Below are positions 46,115 through 54,942 of a stretch of 64,000 bases of DNA, in pieces. Below the pieces are notes generated by a model. It saw only the letters and a list, made by a program, of their open reading frames with translations, searched no databases and was not told the origin of the DNA. The DNA lies in the NCBI RefSeq assembly GCF_000768065.1, contig NZ_JRKM01000001.1:1736001-1800000 (forward strand), written 5' to 3'. The first letter of the stretch is position 1, and the number at the start of each line of letters is the position of its first letter. This stretch comes from Aquabacterium sp. NJ1. Lineage in GTDB: Bacteria; Pseudomonadota; Gammaproteobacteria; Burkholderiales; Burkholderiaceae_C. A program made the translations under genes and the position numbers.

Positions 46115-46380
46115 GGCGATAAAAGGCTGAGGTGGTGTGCGGCTGGGCGCCTTGGGGACGCCGAGACGCGCAGTGGCGAGGTGGGCACGCGCAGCGTGCA
46201 TCGTCCATCTGACTGGCCCGATATGTTTGAGCGCAGCGGCACAGCCGCGTAGCGAGTTAGAGGGCCCCACCTCGTCACGAGCATCGCAGGGTAGTCCTGC
46301 CTGCGGCAGGACCGTCAACATGAAGCCCAGCCGCATGCCACCTCAGCCGCGCCCTGCGCTGCAACGAAAAAGCGCGCACC
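46115..46380 (+). repeat. Dispersed GC-rich repeat, copy 2 (right arm)
   Basis: This is the plus-strand copy of the repeat at 45611-45893, with long identical runs such as GACTGGCCCGATATGTTTGA. Together the arms form an inverted repeat of about 270 bp with a 221-bp spacer. Confidence 0.85.
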
Positions 46381-46454
46381 AATCAAGCAGGCACGCAGCA
46401 GCCTCATCTCACCAGATCCAATAGCGTCGACGGAAAGTTTCTGCGACGACTCTT

Positions 46455-47369
46455 TCAACGCAAACGCTTGATCAAGCTCGACGTATCCAGCCTGCCGCCG
46501 CCCATGGCCTGCACATCCGCATAGAACTGGTCGATCAAGGCCGTCACCGGCAAACGCGAGCCCTGCCGGCGCCCTTCTTCCAGCACCAGCCCCAGGTCCT
46601 TGCGCATCCAGTCCACCGCAAAACCAAAGTCGAACTCGTCCTTGATCATGGTGGGCCCGCGGTTGACCATCTGCCAGCTGCTGGCCGCCCCCTGGGAGAT
46701 CACCTCGATCACCTGCTGCATGTCCAGCCCGGCCTTCTGACCGAAAGCCAGCGCCTCGGCCAGGCTCTGCAGCACGCCGCCCACGCAGATCTGGTTGACC
46801 ATCTTGGCGAGCTGCCCCGAACCACTGTCACCCAGCAAGGTCACGGCGCGCGAGTAAGCCGCGATCACCGGCTTGACGCGGTCAAACGCGTAAGCCGCGC
46901 CACCACACATCACCGTTAGCACCCCATTGATGGCGCCCAGGTTGCCACCCGACACGGGCGCATCCACAAACGAGCACCCGTGTTCCAGCGCCAGGTGCGA
47001 CAGTTCACGCGCCACCTCGGCCGAGGTCGTGGTGTGGTCCACCAGCACCCCGCCCTTGGGCAAGGTCTGCAGGGCGCCTTCGGGGCCGCTGACCACCTCG
47101 CGCAGGTCATCGTCATTGCCCACACAGGTGATCACGATCTCCGCGCCTTGTGCCGCTTCGGCCGGCGTGGACGCCTGCTTGCCGCCATGCTCGGCCACCC
47201 AGGCACGTGCCTTGGCCGCTGTGCGGTTGTAGACGGTCACATCATGACCCGCACGCAGCAGGTGCACGGCCATGGGCGCGCCCATGGTGCCCAGGCCAAT
47301 GAAGGCCACCTTGCGGGCGGTTGAAGGTTCGTAGGTCTTGTCGGCAGCGGTCATCGGCATCAACTCCAT
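46455..47369 (-). CDS. Beta-hydroxyacid dehydrogenase (3-hydroxyisobutyrate/tartronate semialdehyde reductase family)
   Basis: This 304-aa NAD(P)-dependent enzyme has the Rossmann motif VAFIGLGTMGAPMAVHL, the substrate motif DAPVSGGNLGA and the catalytic Lys in GQLAKMVNQICVGG. The start may be 47369 or Met6 at 47354. The substrate in this family (3-hydroxyisobutyrate, glyoxylate reductase type, 2-hydroxy-3-oxopropionate) cannot be told from sequence by eye. It stands alone. Confidence 0.92.
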   Translation of the reverse strand: MELMPMTAADKTYEPSTARKVAFIGLGTMGAPMAVHLLRAGHDVTVYNRTAAKARAWVAEHGGKQASTPAEAAQGAEIVITCVGNDDDLREVVSGPEGALQTLPKGGVLVDHTTTSAEVARELSHLALEHGCSFVDAPVSGGNLGAINGVLTVMCGGAAYAFDRVKPVIAAYSRAVTLLGDSGSGQLAKMVNQICVGGVLQSLAEALAFGQKAGLDMQQVIEVISQGAASSWQMVNRGPTMIKDEFDFGFAVDWMRKDLGLVLEEGRRQGSRLPVTALIDQFYADVQAMGGGRLDTSSLIKRLR

Positions 47370-47425
47370 GGCGGATGGCCGATTCTGTCAGAGCCTGCGA
47401 TGGCCCGCCGCCTGATCGATCAGGA

Positions 47426-48562
47426 TCAGACGATCTTGAAGTGCTCGGTGCCGGCGGCCAGATCGGTGTTGCGTGCGCGGTGGCTGTTGAGCTTGATCTG
47501 CAGACGCAAGTCGTTGACCGAGTCCGCGTTGCGCAGCGCGTCCTCGTAGGTGACGTAGTTGCCTTCGTACAGGTCGAACAAGGCCTGGTCGAAGGTCTGC
47601 ATGCCCAGCTCGCGCGACTTCTTCATGATCTCCTTGATCTCGCCCACCTCACCCTTGAAGATGAGGTCGGAGATCAACGGCGTGTTGAGCAGGATCTCGA
47701 CGGCGGCCGCCCGGCCCTTGCCCTCCTGACGCGGCAGCAGGCGCTGCGAGACCAGGCCCTTGAGGTTGAGCGACAAGTCCATCAACAGCTGGGCGCGGCG
47801 CTCTTCGGGGAAGAAGTTGATGATGCGGTCCAGCGCCTGGTTGGCGCTGTTGGCGTGCAGCGTGGCCATGCACAGGTGGCCGGTTTCGGCGAACTGCACG
47901 GCGTGCTCCATGGTCTCGCGGTCGCGGATTTCGCCCATCAGGATCACGTCGGGCGCCTGGCGCAGGGTGTTCTTGAGCGCCATCTCCCAGCCATCGGTGT
48001 CGATGCCGATCTCGCGCTGGGTGACGATGCAGTTCTTGTGCGGGTGCACGAATTCAACCGGGTCTTCCAGCGTGATGATGTGGCCGAACGAGTTCTCGTT
48101 GCGGTGGTCCACCATGGCGGCCAAGGTGGTGGATTTGCCCGAGCCCGTGGCGCCCACCAGGATGACCAGGCCGCGCTTGGTCATGACCAGCTCCTTGAGC
48201 ACCTGGGGCAGGCCCATGCCGTCCACCGTGGGCAGCTGTTGGGGGATCACACGCAGCACGAGGCCGACGTGGCCTTGCTGGATGAAGGCATTGACGCGGA
48301 AACGGCCCACGCCACCCGGCGAGATCGCGAAGTTGCACTCCTTGGTGCGCTCGAACTCGGCGGCCTGCTTGTCGTTCATGATGGACCGCGCCAGCGCCAT
48401 GGTGTGCCCCGGGTTCAAGGGCTGGGGCGAGACCTTGGTGACCTTGCCGTCCACCTTGATGGCGGGCGGGAATTCGGCCGTCAGGAACAGGTCGGAGCCA
48501 CCACGCGTCACGAGCAGCTTGAGCAAGTCGTTGATGAATTTCGAGGCCTGGTCGCGTTCCAT
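47426..48562 (-). CDS. pilU: Type IV pilus retraction ATPase PilU
   Basis: PilU is an accessory retraction motor that works with PilT. The 378-aa hexameric ATPase has Walker A GATGSGKSTTLAAM, the Asp box in IITLEDPVEFVH, Walker B-like DVILMGEIRDRETM and the His box HLCMATLHANSA. The long C-terminal tail fits PilU better than PilT. It follows the cyclic-nucleotide-binding gene by 47 bp. Confidence 0.95.
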   Translation of the reverse strand: MERDQASKFINDLLKLLVTRGGSDLFLTAEFPPAIKVDGKVTKVSPQPLNPGHTMALARSIMNDKQAAEFERTKECNFAISPGGVGRFRVNAFIQQGHVGLVLRVIPQQLPTVDGMGLPQVLKELVMTKRGLVILVGATGSGKSTTLAAMVDHRNENSFGHIITLEDPVEFVHPHKNCIVTQREIGIDTDGWEMALKNTLRQAPDVILMGEIRDRETMEHAVQFAETGHLCMATLHANSANQALDRIINFFPEERRAQLLMDLSLNLKGLVSQRLLPRQEGKGRAAAVEILLNTPLISDLIFKGEVGEIKEIMKKSRELGMQTFDQALFDLYEGNYVTYEDALRNADSVNDLRLQIKLNSHRARNTDLAAGTEHFKIV

Positions 48563-48609
48563 GATGGGTCCTGCCTAAATCTTGGTTCGGTGGGGTGAAT
48601 GATGCGGCC

Positions 48610-49263
48610 TCAGCCGGCTGTGAGCAAGGCGCCCAGCCGCGCACTGAGCTGGCGCATGCGCAGGGACAGGCGGCGTGCCGTGGAGGTCATCAAGGCCAGG
48701 CCCAGACGGGGCTCTTCAATGGCCAGTTCGTCCAGCGCGCTGTTGCTCAGCACGGCCAGCGAGCAGCGGCTCAGGGTGAGGCAGGAGGCGAAACGCGCGC
48801 CGGCATCCAGCAGCGACATCTCGCCCAGCACATCGCCCTCGCGGGCTTCGGCCAGGCGGGCGCGCGCGCCGGTGGGCTGCACGCGGTCCACGGCCACCAG
48901 GCCTTCCAGCACGATGAGGGCGTAGTCACCCTTTTCTTCCTGCACGATGAGCTCGCGCCCAGGCGGCACGGTCACGAAATCCAGGTGCTCGATCAGCTTG
49001 CGGTGGTCTTCAGGGGCCAGCGAGGCCATGAGGACGTCCTTGCCCCAGGCCTTGAGCAGCAGGCCGAGGCCCACTTCAGGGTCCAGCGCGTGGGCGCCCA
49101 CGGCCAGGCCGCGGGCCGTCCAGGCGGAGCTGGCCTTGCTGATCTCGGGCCGCTCCATGAACTGGGTGGCGAAATAACCTTCGTCGTCTGCCTTGGCTTC
49201 GGCGGGGGCCTCCCCCTGCCGGCCAGCTGTGTTGAGCGAGAAACGATCAAACAACCGCTTCAT
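48610..49263 (-). CDS. Cyclic nucleotide-binding domain protein in the pil operon
   Basis: This 217-aa protein has a low-complexity N-terminus and a cNMP-binding beta-roll at about 85-200: FVTVPPGRELIVQEEKGDYALIV in part, then the phosphate-binding cassette region GDVLGEMSLLDAGARFASC. The cassette has G-E-x-S and a following R, so nucleotide binding is plausible. No helix-turn-helix is seen, so it is not a CRP-type regulator. The ATG at 49263 lies 2 bp after the pilT stop. It may tune retraction in response to cAMP or another nucleotide. Confidence 0.88.
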   Translation of the reverse strand: MKRLFDRFSLNTAGRQGEAPAEAKADDEGYFATQFMERPEISKASSAWTARGLAVGAHALDPEVGLGLLLKAWGKDVLMASLAPEDHRKLIEHLDFVTVPPGRELIVQEEKGDYALIVLEGLVAVDRVQPTGARARLAEAREGDVLGEMSLLDAGARFASCLTLSRCSLAVLSNSALDELAIEEPRLGLALMTSTARRLSLRMRQLSARLGALLTAG

Positions 49264-49265
49264 GC

Positions 49266-50309
49266 TCAACCTGGGAAGTTTTCGGGGATCTTGGCCTTGG
49301 CGCGCGCCTCGGCGGGCGAGATCACATTGCGGCGGACCAGGTCCGTCAGGTTCTGGTCCAGCGTCTGCATGCCCAGGCTGTTACCCGTCTGGATCGACGA
49401 GTACATCTGGGCGATCTTGTTTTCGCGGATCAGGTTGCGGATGGCGGGCGTGCCGATCATGATCTCGTGCGCGGCCACGCGGCCCGATCCGTCCTTGGTC
49501 TTGCACAGCGTTTGCGAGATCACGGCCTGCAGCGATTCGGACAACATGGCGCGAACCATGTCCTTTTCAGCGGCGGGGAACACGTCGACCACGCGGTCGA
49601 TGGTCTTGGCGGCCGAGGACGTGTGCAGCGTGCCGAACACCAGGTGGCCGGTTTCGGCGGCGGTCAGCGCCAGGCGGATGGTTTCCAGGTCACGCATTTC
49701 GCCCACGAGGATGGCGTCCGGGTCTTCACGCAAGGCCGAGCGCAGCGCGTTGGCAAAGCTCATGGTGTGCGGGCCGACTTCGCGCTGGTTGATCAGACAC
49801 TTCTTGGACTCGTGCACGAATTCGATCGGGTCTTCCACGGTCAGGATGTGGCCGTACTCGGACTCGTTGAGGTGGTTGACCATGGCCGCCAGCGTGGTGG
49901 ACTTGCCCGAGCCGGTTGGCCCCGTCACCAGCACCAGACCGCGCGGCTTCATGGCCAGATCCTGGAAGACCTTGGGCGCGTTGAGCTGCTCCAGCGTCAG
50001 GATCTTGGAAGGAATCGTCCGGAACACGGCGCCGGCGCCGCGGTTCTGGTTGAAGGCGTTGACCCGGAAACGCGCCAGGCCCTGGATCTCGAAGGAGAAG
50101 TCGCACTCCAGCGTCTCTTCGTACATCTTGCGCTGGGCGTCGTTCATGATGTCGTACACCATGTCATGGACCTGCTTGTGGTCCAGCGCGTCGACGTTGA
50201 TGCGCCGCACGTCACCGTGCACCCGGATCATCGGCGGCAGGCCTGCAGACAAGTGCAAGTCAGATGCCTTGTTTTTGACCGAGAACGAAAGCAGTTGGGT
50301 GATATCCAT
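49266..50309 (-). CDS. pilT: Type IV pilus retraction ATPase PilT
   Basis: This 347-aa hexameric motor depolymerises pili for twitching and DNA uptake. It starts MDITQLLSFSVKNKASDLHL. Motifs are Walker A GPTGSGKSTTLAAM, ILTVEDPIEFVH, DAILVGEMRDLETI, HLVFGTLHTSSA and the C-terminal AIRNLIRE helix typical of PilT. It is divergent from yggS, the common arrangement. Confidence 0.97.
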   Translation of the reverse strand: MDITQLLSFSVKNKASDLHLSAGLPPMIRVHGDVRRINVDALDHKQVHDMVYDIMNDAQRKMYEETLECDFSFEIQGLARFRVNAFNQNRGAGAVFRTIPSKILTLEQLNAPKVFQDLAMKPRGLVLVTGPTGSGKSTTLAAMVNHLNESEYGHILTVEDPIEFVHESKKCLINQREVGPHTMSFANALRSALREDPDAILVGEMRDLETIRLALTAAETGHLVFGTLHTSSAAKTIDRVVDVFPAAEKDMVRAMLSESLQAVISQTLCKTKDGSGRVAAHEIMIGTPAIRNLIRENKIAQMYSSIQTGNSLGMQTLDQNLTDLVRRNVISPAEARAKAKIPENFPG

Positions 50310-50345
50310 GGATGATGACAACCTGACAAATCGTGACAGACCATT

Positions 50346-51032
50346 ATGGCGACGATCGCAAGCAACCTACAACTCGTGACAGCGCGGATAAACCAGGCTT
50401 GTTCGCGCGTTGGGCGCCGGCCTGACAGTGTGACCTTGCTGGCCGTGAGCAAAACGTTTCCAGCTGAAACAGTGCGGGAAGCCTTTCACGCTGGTCAAAG
50501 AAAATTCGGCGAAAACTACGTCCAGGAGGCGCTCGACAAGATCGCCGCGCTGGCGGACCTGCGTGATCAGATCGAGTGGCACATGATCGGGCCGCTGCAG
50601 AGCAACAAGACCCGCGTGGTGGCCGAGGCCTTCGACTGGGTGCACACCATCGACCGGCTCAAGATCGCGCAGCGCCTGAACGAGCAGCGCCCGGCGCACC
50701 TGCCACCGCTGCAGGTGTGCATCCAGGTCAACACCAGTGGCGAGGCCAGCAAGAGCGGCGTGGCGCCCGACGAGGCCCTGGCGCTGGCCCAGGCCGTGAG
50801 CGCCCTGCCCCGCCTGAGGCTGCGCGGCGTGATGGCCCTGCCCGCCCCCACCACCGACCCGGCGTTGCAAAAAGCGCAACTGCACGCGGTACGTGTCGTG
50901 TTTGATGACCTCAAAATCAAGGGTTTGCCCCTGGACACCTTGTCAATGGGGATGAGCGCTGATCTCGAAGCCGCCGTGGAGGAGGGATCCTCCATGTTGA
51001 GGGTGGGTACGGCCCTATTTGGGAACCGTTAA
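50346..51032 (+). CDS. YggS-family PLP homeostasis protein
   Basis: This 228-aa fold-type III PLP-binding protein carries the cofactor lysine in LLAVSKTFP (Lys36) and the family segments FGENYVQEALDK, WHMIGPLQSNKTR and LSMGMSADLEAAVEEGSSMLRVGTALFG in part. It keeps free PLP in balance and has no known catalytic activity. It is the bacterial PLPBP/YggS orthologue next to pilT. Confidence 0.96.
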   Translation: MATIASNLQLVTARINQACSRVGRRPDSVTLLAVSKTFPAETVREAFHAGQRKFGENYVQEALDKIAALADLRDQIEWHMIGPLQSNKTRVVAEAFDWVHTIDRLKIAQRLNEQRPAHLPPLQVCIQVNTSGEASKSGVAPDEALALAQAVSALPRLRLRGVMALPAPTTDPALQKAQLHAVRVVFDDLKIKGLPLDTLSMGMSADLEAAVEEGSSMLRVGTALFGNR

Positions 51033-51071
51033 TGCCAAATTAAGATGAGCTCGTCTCATAAGGACCTTGGT

Positions 51072-51812
51072 ATGGACGATCCGCGAGCCCCCCACTATTT
51101 GTTGGTTGATGACCACAGCCTGATCCGCGAAGGCATGATGCAGGCCATCCGCAGCCTGGACCCCTCCGCGCGTTTCTCGCACGCCAACACGCTGCAAGGC
51201 GCCTTGAGCAAGCTGGTGGACGCCGGCATCGACGACCCGATCGACGTGGTCCTGCTGGACCTGGGTCTGCCCGACAGCCGCGGCATGGCCACGCTGCAGG
51301 CCGTACGCGCCGCCGCCCCGACCCAGCGCATCGGCATCATCACCGGGCAAAGCGACGTGCAGATCGCCCTGGAATGCATCCACCACGGTGCTTCGTGCTT
51401 CATCCCCAAGCTGGCCGAGATCGACGGTTTCATGAGCGCGCTGCGCGCTCTGGTGGAAGGCCGCCTGCACTTCCCCTCCGAGTTGCTGTCACCCAGCGAT
51501 GTGGAATGGCCTGCACCGGCCGACGACACGCCGCCCCGCGTGATCCGCCTGACGCCGCGCCAGAAGGACGTGCTGCAGTGGATCCTCAAGGGTTGCACCA
51601 ACCACGCGATTGCCTCGGCCCTGGGCATCAGCGCCGAGACGGTCAAGCTGCATGTCAGCGCGATCTTCCGTGCCTACGGCGTGCACAGCCGCACGCAACT
51701 GGTGCTGCTGTGCTCGCGCAGCCCGTCCGCCCTGCCTTCGTCGGACGACGATGACGCACTGCACACCCAGCCCCAGGGCTTGAACGAGACGGCCAGGGAA
51801 ACGGCTGCGTGA
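51072..51812 (+). CDS. LuxR/NarL-type response regulator
   Basis: This 246-aa protein has a receiver domain (about 5-120) with phospho-acceptor Asp in VVLLDLGLPDS, and a C-terminal LuxR helix-turn-helix (RLTPRQKDVLQWILKG, then SALGISAETVKLHVSAIF). The ATG at 51072 has AAGGA upstream and is preferred over 51045. The stop overlaps the GTG start of the hybrid kinase, so the two are coupled and likely cognate. Confidence 0.93.
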   Translation: MDDPRAPHYLLVDDHSLIREGMMQAIRSLDPSARFSHANTLQGALSKLVDAGIDDPIDVVLLDLGLPDSRGMATLQAVRAAAPTQRIGIITGQSDVQIALECIHHGASCFIPKLAEIDGFMSALRALVEGRLHFPSELLSPSDVEWPAPADDTPPRVIRLTPRQKDVLQWILKGCTNHAIASALGISAETVKLHVSAIFRAYGVHSRTQLVLLCSRSPSALPSSDDDDALHTQPQGLNETARETAA

Positions 51813-53665
51813 GCATCCTGCGGCGCTCGCTTCGGGGCCTGTCTCCGATCGAGGCCCGCATCGACCTGCAGATGTTGCAGGACAGCTGGCGCACGTCCCC
51901 GGGTGGCCTGATCGGCCAGTTCATCGGCCTGATCGTGCTGGGCTGGATGATCCACGACTGGCCCGTGCCGACCTGGCACTGGCTGCTGCCCGCCACAGGC
52001 CTCATCACCGTGTGGACCATTGTCGTGATGATGGCGCGGCACTTTCGCCGCTTCGGCATCCCCGCTTCCGGCTATGAGCGCTGGCGCCTGAGCCTGCTGT
52101 GGTGGCACGGCGCCCAGAGCCTGCTATGGGGCCTGATGGCCATCGCGCTGTTGGGCGTGGCCAGCGCGGGCTGGAAGCTCACCTTCGTGGCGGCCATCAT
52201 CGTGTATGGCTACACCATCATGCTGGTGGTGGTGCACGACTGGGCGGTGGCCTTCCTGGGCAGCGGGCCGTTGTTGGTCATGGCCGCCGGCCGCCTGCTG
52301 GTGGACCAGGAGCCCAGCTCCAACTACCTGGCCGTGGTGATGACGGTGTCGCTCATCACCTGCATGATCGTGTCGATGGGCATCAGCCGCCGCCTGCGTG
52401 AGGGCGCCTTGTTGCGCCACGAAAACGCTGACCTGGTGCTGCAACTGCGCGACGAGATCAACAAGGTCACCCAGGCCAAAGCCCGCGCTGAAACCGCCGA
52501 CCGGCAAAAGGGCGAGTTCTTCGCCTCGGCCAGCCACGACCTGCGCCAGCCGCTGCACGTGATGATGCTGCTGGCCAGTGCGCTCAAGCCACACGTGGAC
52601 GAGCAGGAGGGCGCGCCCTTGCTGGCCAAGATCCACACGGCGCTGGGCTCGCTGAGCACCATGTTCGAGAAGATGTTCGACGTGGCCCGCATTGACGCGC
52701 AGCGCATCGACTACCGCGCCCAGGCCCTGCCGCTGGCCGCGCTGTGGTCACGGTTGGACAACGAATTCTCGGTGCTGTGCGAGAACAAGGGCCTGCGATG
52801 GCGCATGGACGTGACCGATGACTGGGTGCAGGCCGACCCGCATGTGCTGGAGCGCATCTTGCGCAACCTGCTCAACAACGCGGTGCGCTACACCGAAAAA
52901 GGCGAGGTGCGCCTGAGAGCCCGGGCCCGTGGCCCTTCGGTCATGTGCCAGGTGTGGGATACCGGCGTGGGCGTGCAACGCCAGCACCGCCACCGCATCT
53001 TCGAGGATTATTTCCAGGCCTACAACCAGGGCCGGCGCAGCAGCGAAGGCCTGGGGCTGGGCCTGGCCGTGGTGCGGCGCCTGAGCATGCTGGGGCCCAC
53101 GCCGGTGACGCTGCTGTCGCGGCCCGGGCGAGGCTCGTGTTTCTCGGTGCGCCTGCCGCGCCTGATCCCGGCTGGCTCGGAGGGCCTGGTGACGCGCCAC
53201 GCCGAGCCGGTGCACCGTGCGGCGGAAGCCAAGCCTTTGGCCACGCCCCAGCAGCGCGACAAGACGGGCGGCGTGATCGTGCTGATCGACGATGAACCGG
53301 AAGTGCTGGAAGGCACCTCGCTGGTGCTGCGGCAGCAGGGCTGGCAGGTGGCGGCCGCGAGCACGCCCGACGGCGCGCTGGATGCCGTCATCCACCTGCA
53401 GGAAAACGGTGTGATGCCCGAAGGCGACATGCCCGTGGCCCTGATCAGCGACCACCGGCTGGGCTTGTCGGTCAATGGTCTGGAGGCCATCAAGCAGTTG
53501 CGCTACGAGTTCGGCGACGAGTTGCCTGCGTTTTTGCTCACAGGCGAAGCCACGCCGGGCCTGGCCAACGATGCCCAGGCTGCCCGCGTGCACCTGCTGC
53601 ACAAGCCCATTCAAGCCGAACGCCTGCTGCGGCTGCTGAAAGAAGCCACCACAGATGCGGCATGA
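51809..53665 (+). CDS. Hybrid sensor histidine kinase
   Basis: This 618-aa membrane kinase starts with GTG inside the response-regulator stop (GTGA). About six hydrophobic helices (35-195) have no periplasmic sensor domain. The HisKA box is ASASHDLRQPLH, followed by an HATPase with ILRNLLNNAVRYTEKG and GLGLGLAVVRRLS. A C-terminal receiver begins VIVLIDDEPEVLEG, with acceptor Asp in ALISDHRL. The input is probably sensed in or at the membrane. Confidence 0.94.
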   Translation: MSILRRSLRGLSPIEARIDLQMLQDSWRTSPGGLIGQFIGLIVLGWMIHDWPVPTWHWLLPATGLITVWTIVVMMARHFRRFGIPASGYERWRLSLLWWHGAQSLLWGLMAIALLGVASAGWKLTFVAAIIVYGYTIMLVVVHDWAVAFLGSGPLLVMAAGRLLVDQEPSSNYLAVVMTVSLITCMIVSMGISRRLREGALLRHENADLVLQLRDEINKVTQAKARAETADRQKGEFFASASHDLRQPLHVMMLLASALKPHVDEQEGAPLLAKIHTALGSLSTMFEKMFDVARIDAQRIDYRAQALPLAALWSRLDNEFSVLCENKGLRWRMDVTDDWVQADPHVLERILRNLLNNAVRYTEKGEVRLRARARGPSVMCQVWDTGVGVQRQHRHRIFEDYFQAYNQGRRSSEGLGLGLAVVRRLSMLGPTPVTLLSRPGRGSCFSVRLPRLIPAGSEGLVTRHAEPVHRAAEAKPLATPQQRDKTGGVIVLIDDEPEVLEGTSLVLRQQGWQVAAASTPDGALDAVIHLQENGVMPEGDMPVALISDHRLGLSVNGLEAIKQLRYEFGDELPAFLLTGEATPGLANDAQAARVHLLHKPIQAERLLRLLKEATTDAA

Positions 53666-53674
53666 TGGCGGGTT

Positions 53675-54505
53675 ATGAGCACCCCCACGACCACCCCCAT
53701 CGACATCGCATTCATCGGCGGCGGCAACATGGCCACCGCCATCATCGGCGGCCTGCTGCGCCAGGGCCGTAACCCGGCCTCCATCCTGGTCATCGACCCG
53801 ATGGCCGAGCAGCGCACGCGCCTGACGCAAACGCTGGGCGTGCAGACGGCGGAAGGCCCCAGCCCGGCTTTGACACAAGCCCGCACGGTGGTGTGGGCCG
53901 TCAAGCCGCAGCAGTTCAAGGACGCCGCCCACACGTATGCCAAGCTGATCGGCCACGCCCTGCATTACAGCGTGATGGCGGGCCTGCGCACCGACGACAT
54001 GGCAAACCTGCTGGGCACACCGCGTATCGTGCGCGCCATGCCCAACACGCCGGCGCTGGTCGGCCAGGGCATGACGGGGCTGTTTGCACGCAGCGAGGTC
54101 AGCGTGGTGGAACGCGAAGCCATCCAGCACATGGTGGAGCCCACGGGGCAAGCCATGTGGGTGCAGCAGGAGGCTGATCTGGATGCGGTGACGGCGCTGT
54201 CGGGCTCGGGCCCGGCGTATGTGTTCTATTTCATCGAGGCCATGATGCAGGCGGCGCAGGACATGGGGCTGAGCGCAGAGCAAGGCCGCCAATTGGCGCT
54301 GGCCACGTTTGGTGGCGCCACCACGCTGGCGGCGCAGTCCACGGATGCGCCCTCGGTGTTGCGTGAGCGTGTGACGTCCAAGGGCGGCACGACGTATGCA
54401 GCGCTGACCAGCATGGAAACGGCTGGGGTGAAGGCCGCGTTCATTGCGGCGATGCGGGCGGCGCAGAAGCGGGCAGGTGAGCTGGGGGATGAGTTCGGGC
54501 GCTGA
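53675..54505 (+). CDS. proC: Pyrroline-5-carboxylate reductase
   Basis: ProC catalyses the last step of proline synthesis, using NAD(P)H. The 276-aa protein has the dinucleotide motif IAFIGGGNMATAIIGG, RAMPNTPALVGQG, and the C-terminal ProC signature around TSKGGTTYAALTSMETAGV. It starts 9 bp after the kinase stop, but a functional link is not expected. Confidence 0.97.
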   Translation: MSTPTTTPIDIAFIGGGNMATAIIGGLLRQGRNPASILVIDPMAEQRTRLTQTLGVQTAEGPSPALTQARTVVWAVKPQQFKDAAHTYAKLIGHALHYSVMAGLRTDDMANLLGTPRIVRAMPNTPALVGQGMTGLFARSEVSVVEREAIQHMVEPTGQAMWVQQEADLDAVTALSGSGPAYVFYFIEAMMQAAQDMGLSAEQGRQLALATFGGATTLAAQSTDAPSVLRERVTSKGGTTYAALTSMETAGVKAAFIAAMRAAQKRAGELGDEFGR

Positions 54506-54942
54506 TCGCCTTGTTGCGCTTGATGCGCTTGCCACGCGCGAGGTTTAGAGCGTCTTTTCGATGCAGCGCGGGGCGCGGGCGGAGCCGGTCGCCCCGCTGG
54601 TGGCGTGCCGACAGGGACCGTGGCATGCGGAGAGCAGGGTGAAACAGGATGAGGCGGTGGGCGCTGGGCGATTTCGGTGGCGTCGAGGAGCACAGCGGCG
54701 AGCTTGGCGTGCGCAGCACGCCTCCACCAACTGACTCGCTGGGACTGTTTGACCAGAGCGAACGCCGTTCGCGGCGGGAGTTTCCCAGCGCAAGCTCGCC
54801 GCGCGCACCGCAGAGCAGTCCTGCGCAGCGGGACCGCCAACGTATGAGCCCGGCGCCCACCGACTCATCCGCACCCTGCGGTTGCCCCGACAAAGCGCAC
54901 CAACCCAGGCACGCCAACCAAGAGCGCCCTCAACAACACGGG
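54506..54942 (+). repeat. Gap between proC and ubiA holding a diverged third copy of the repeat
   Basis: From about 54630 to 54915 the sequence has the same layout as 46115-46380: a GGCTGAGGTGG-like start, GCGTGCGCAGCACGC hairpin, ACTGACT then CTGTTTGA, a second hairpin, AGTCCTGCGCAGCGGGACC and an end resembling AAGCGCACCAA. Around 54547-54590 is a segment like the outer end of copy 1. No gene is present. Confidence 0.65.

Noticed and set aside
45467-46424. Several frames of 70-170 codons across the inverted repeat, one with an Asp-Ala dipeptide run
   Set aside because: The same peptide strings recur on opposite strands because the DNA repeat recurs; the dipeptide run is the hexamer array. 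This is repeat DNA, not protein coding.
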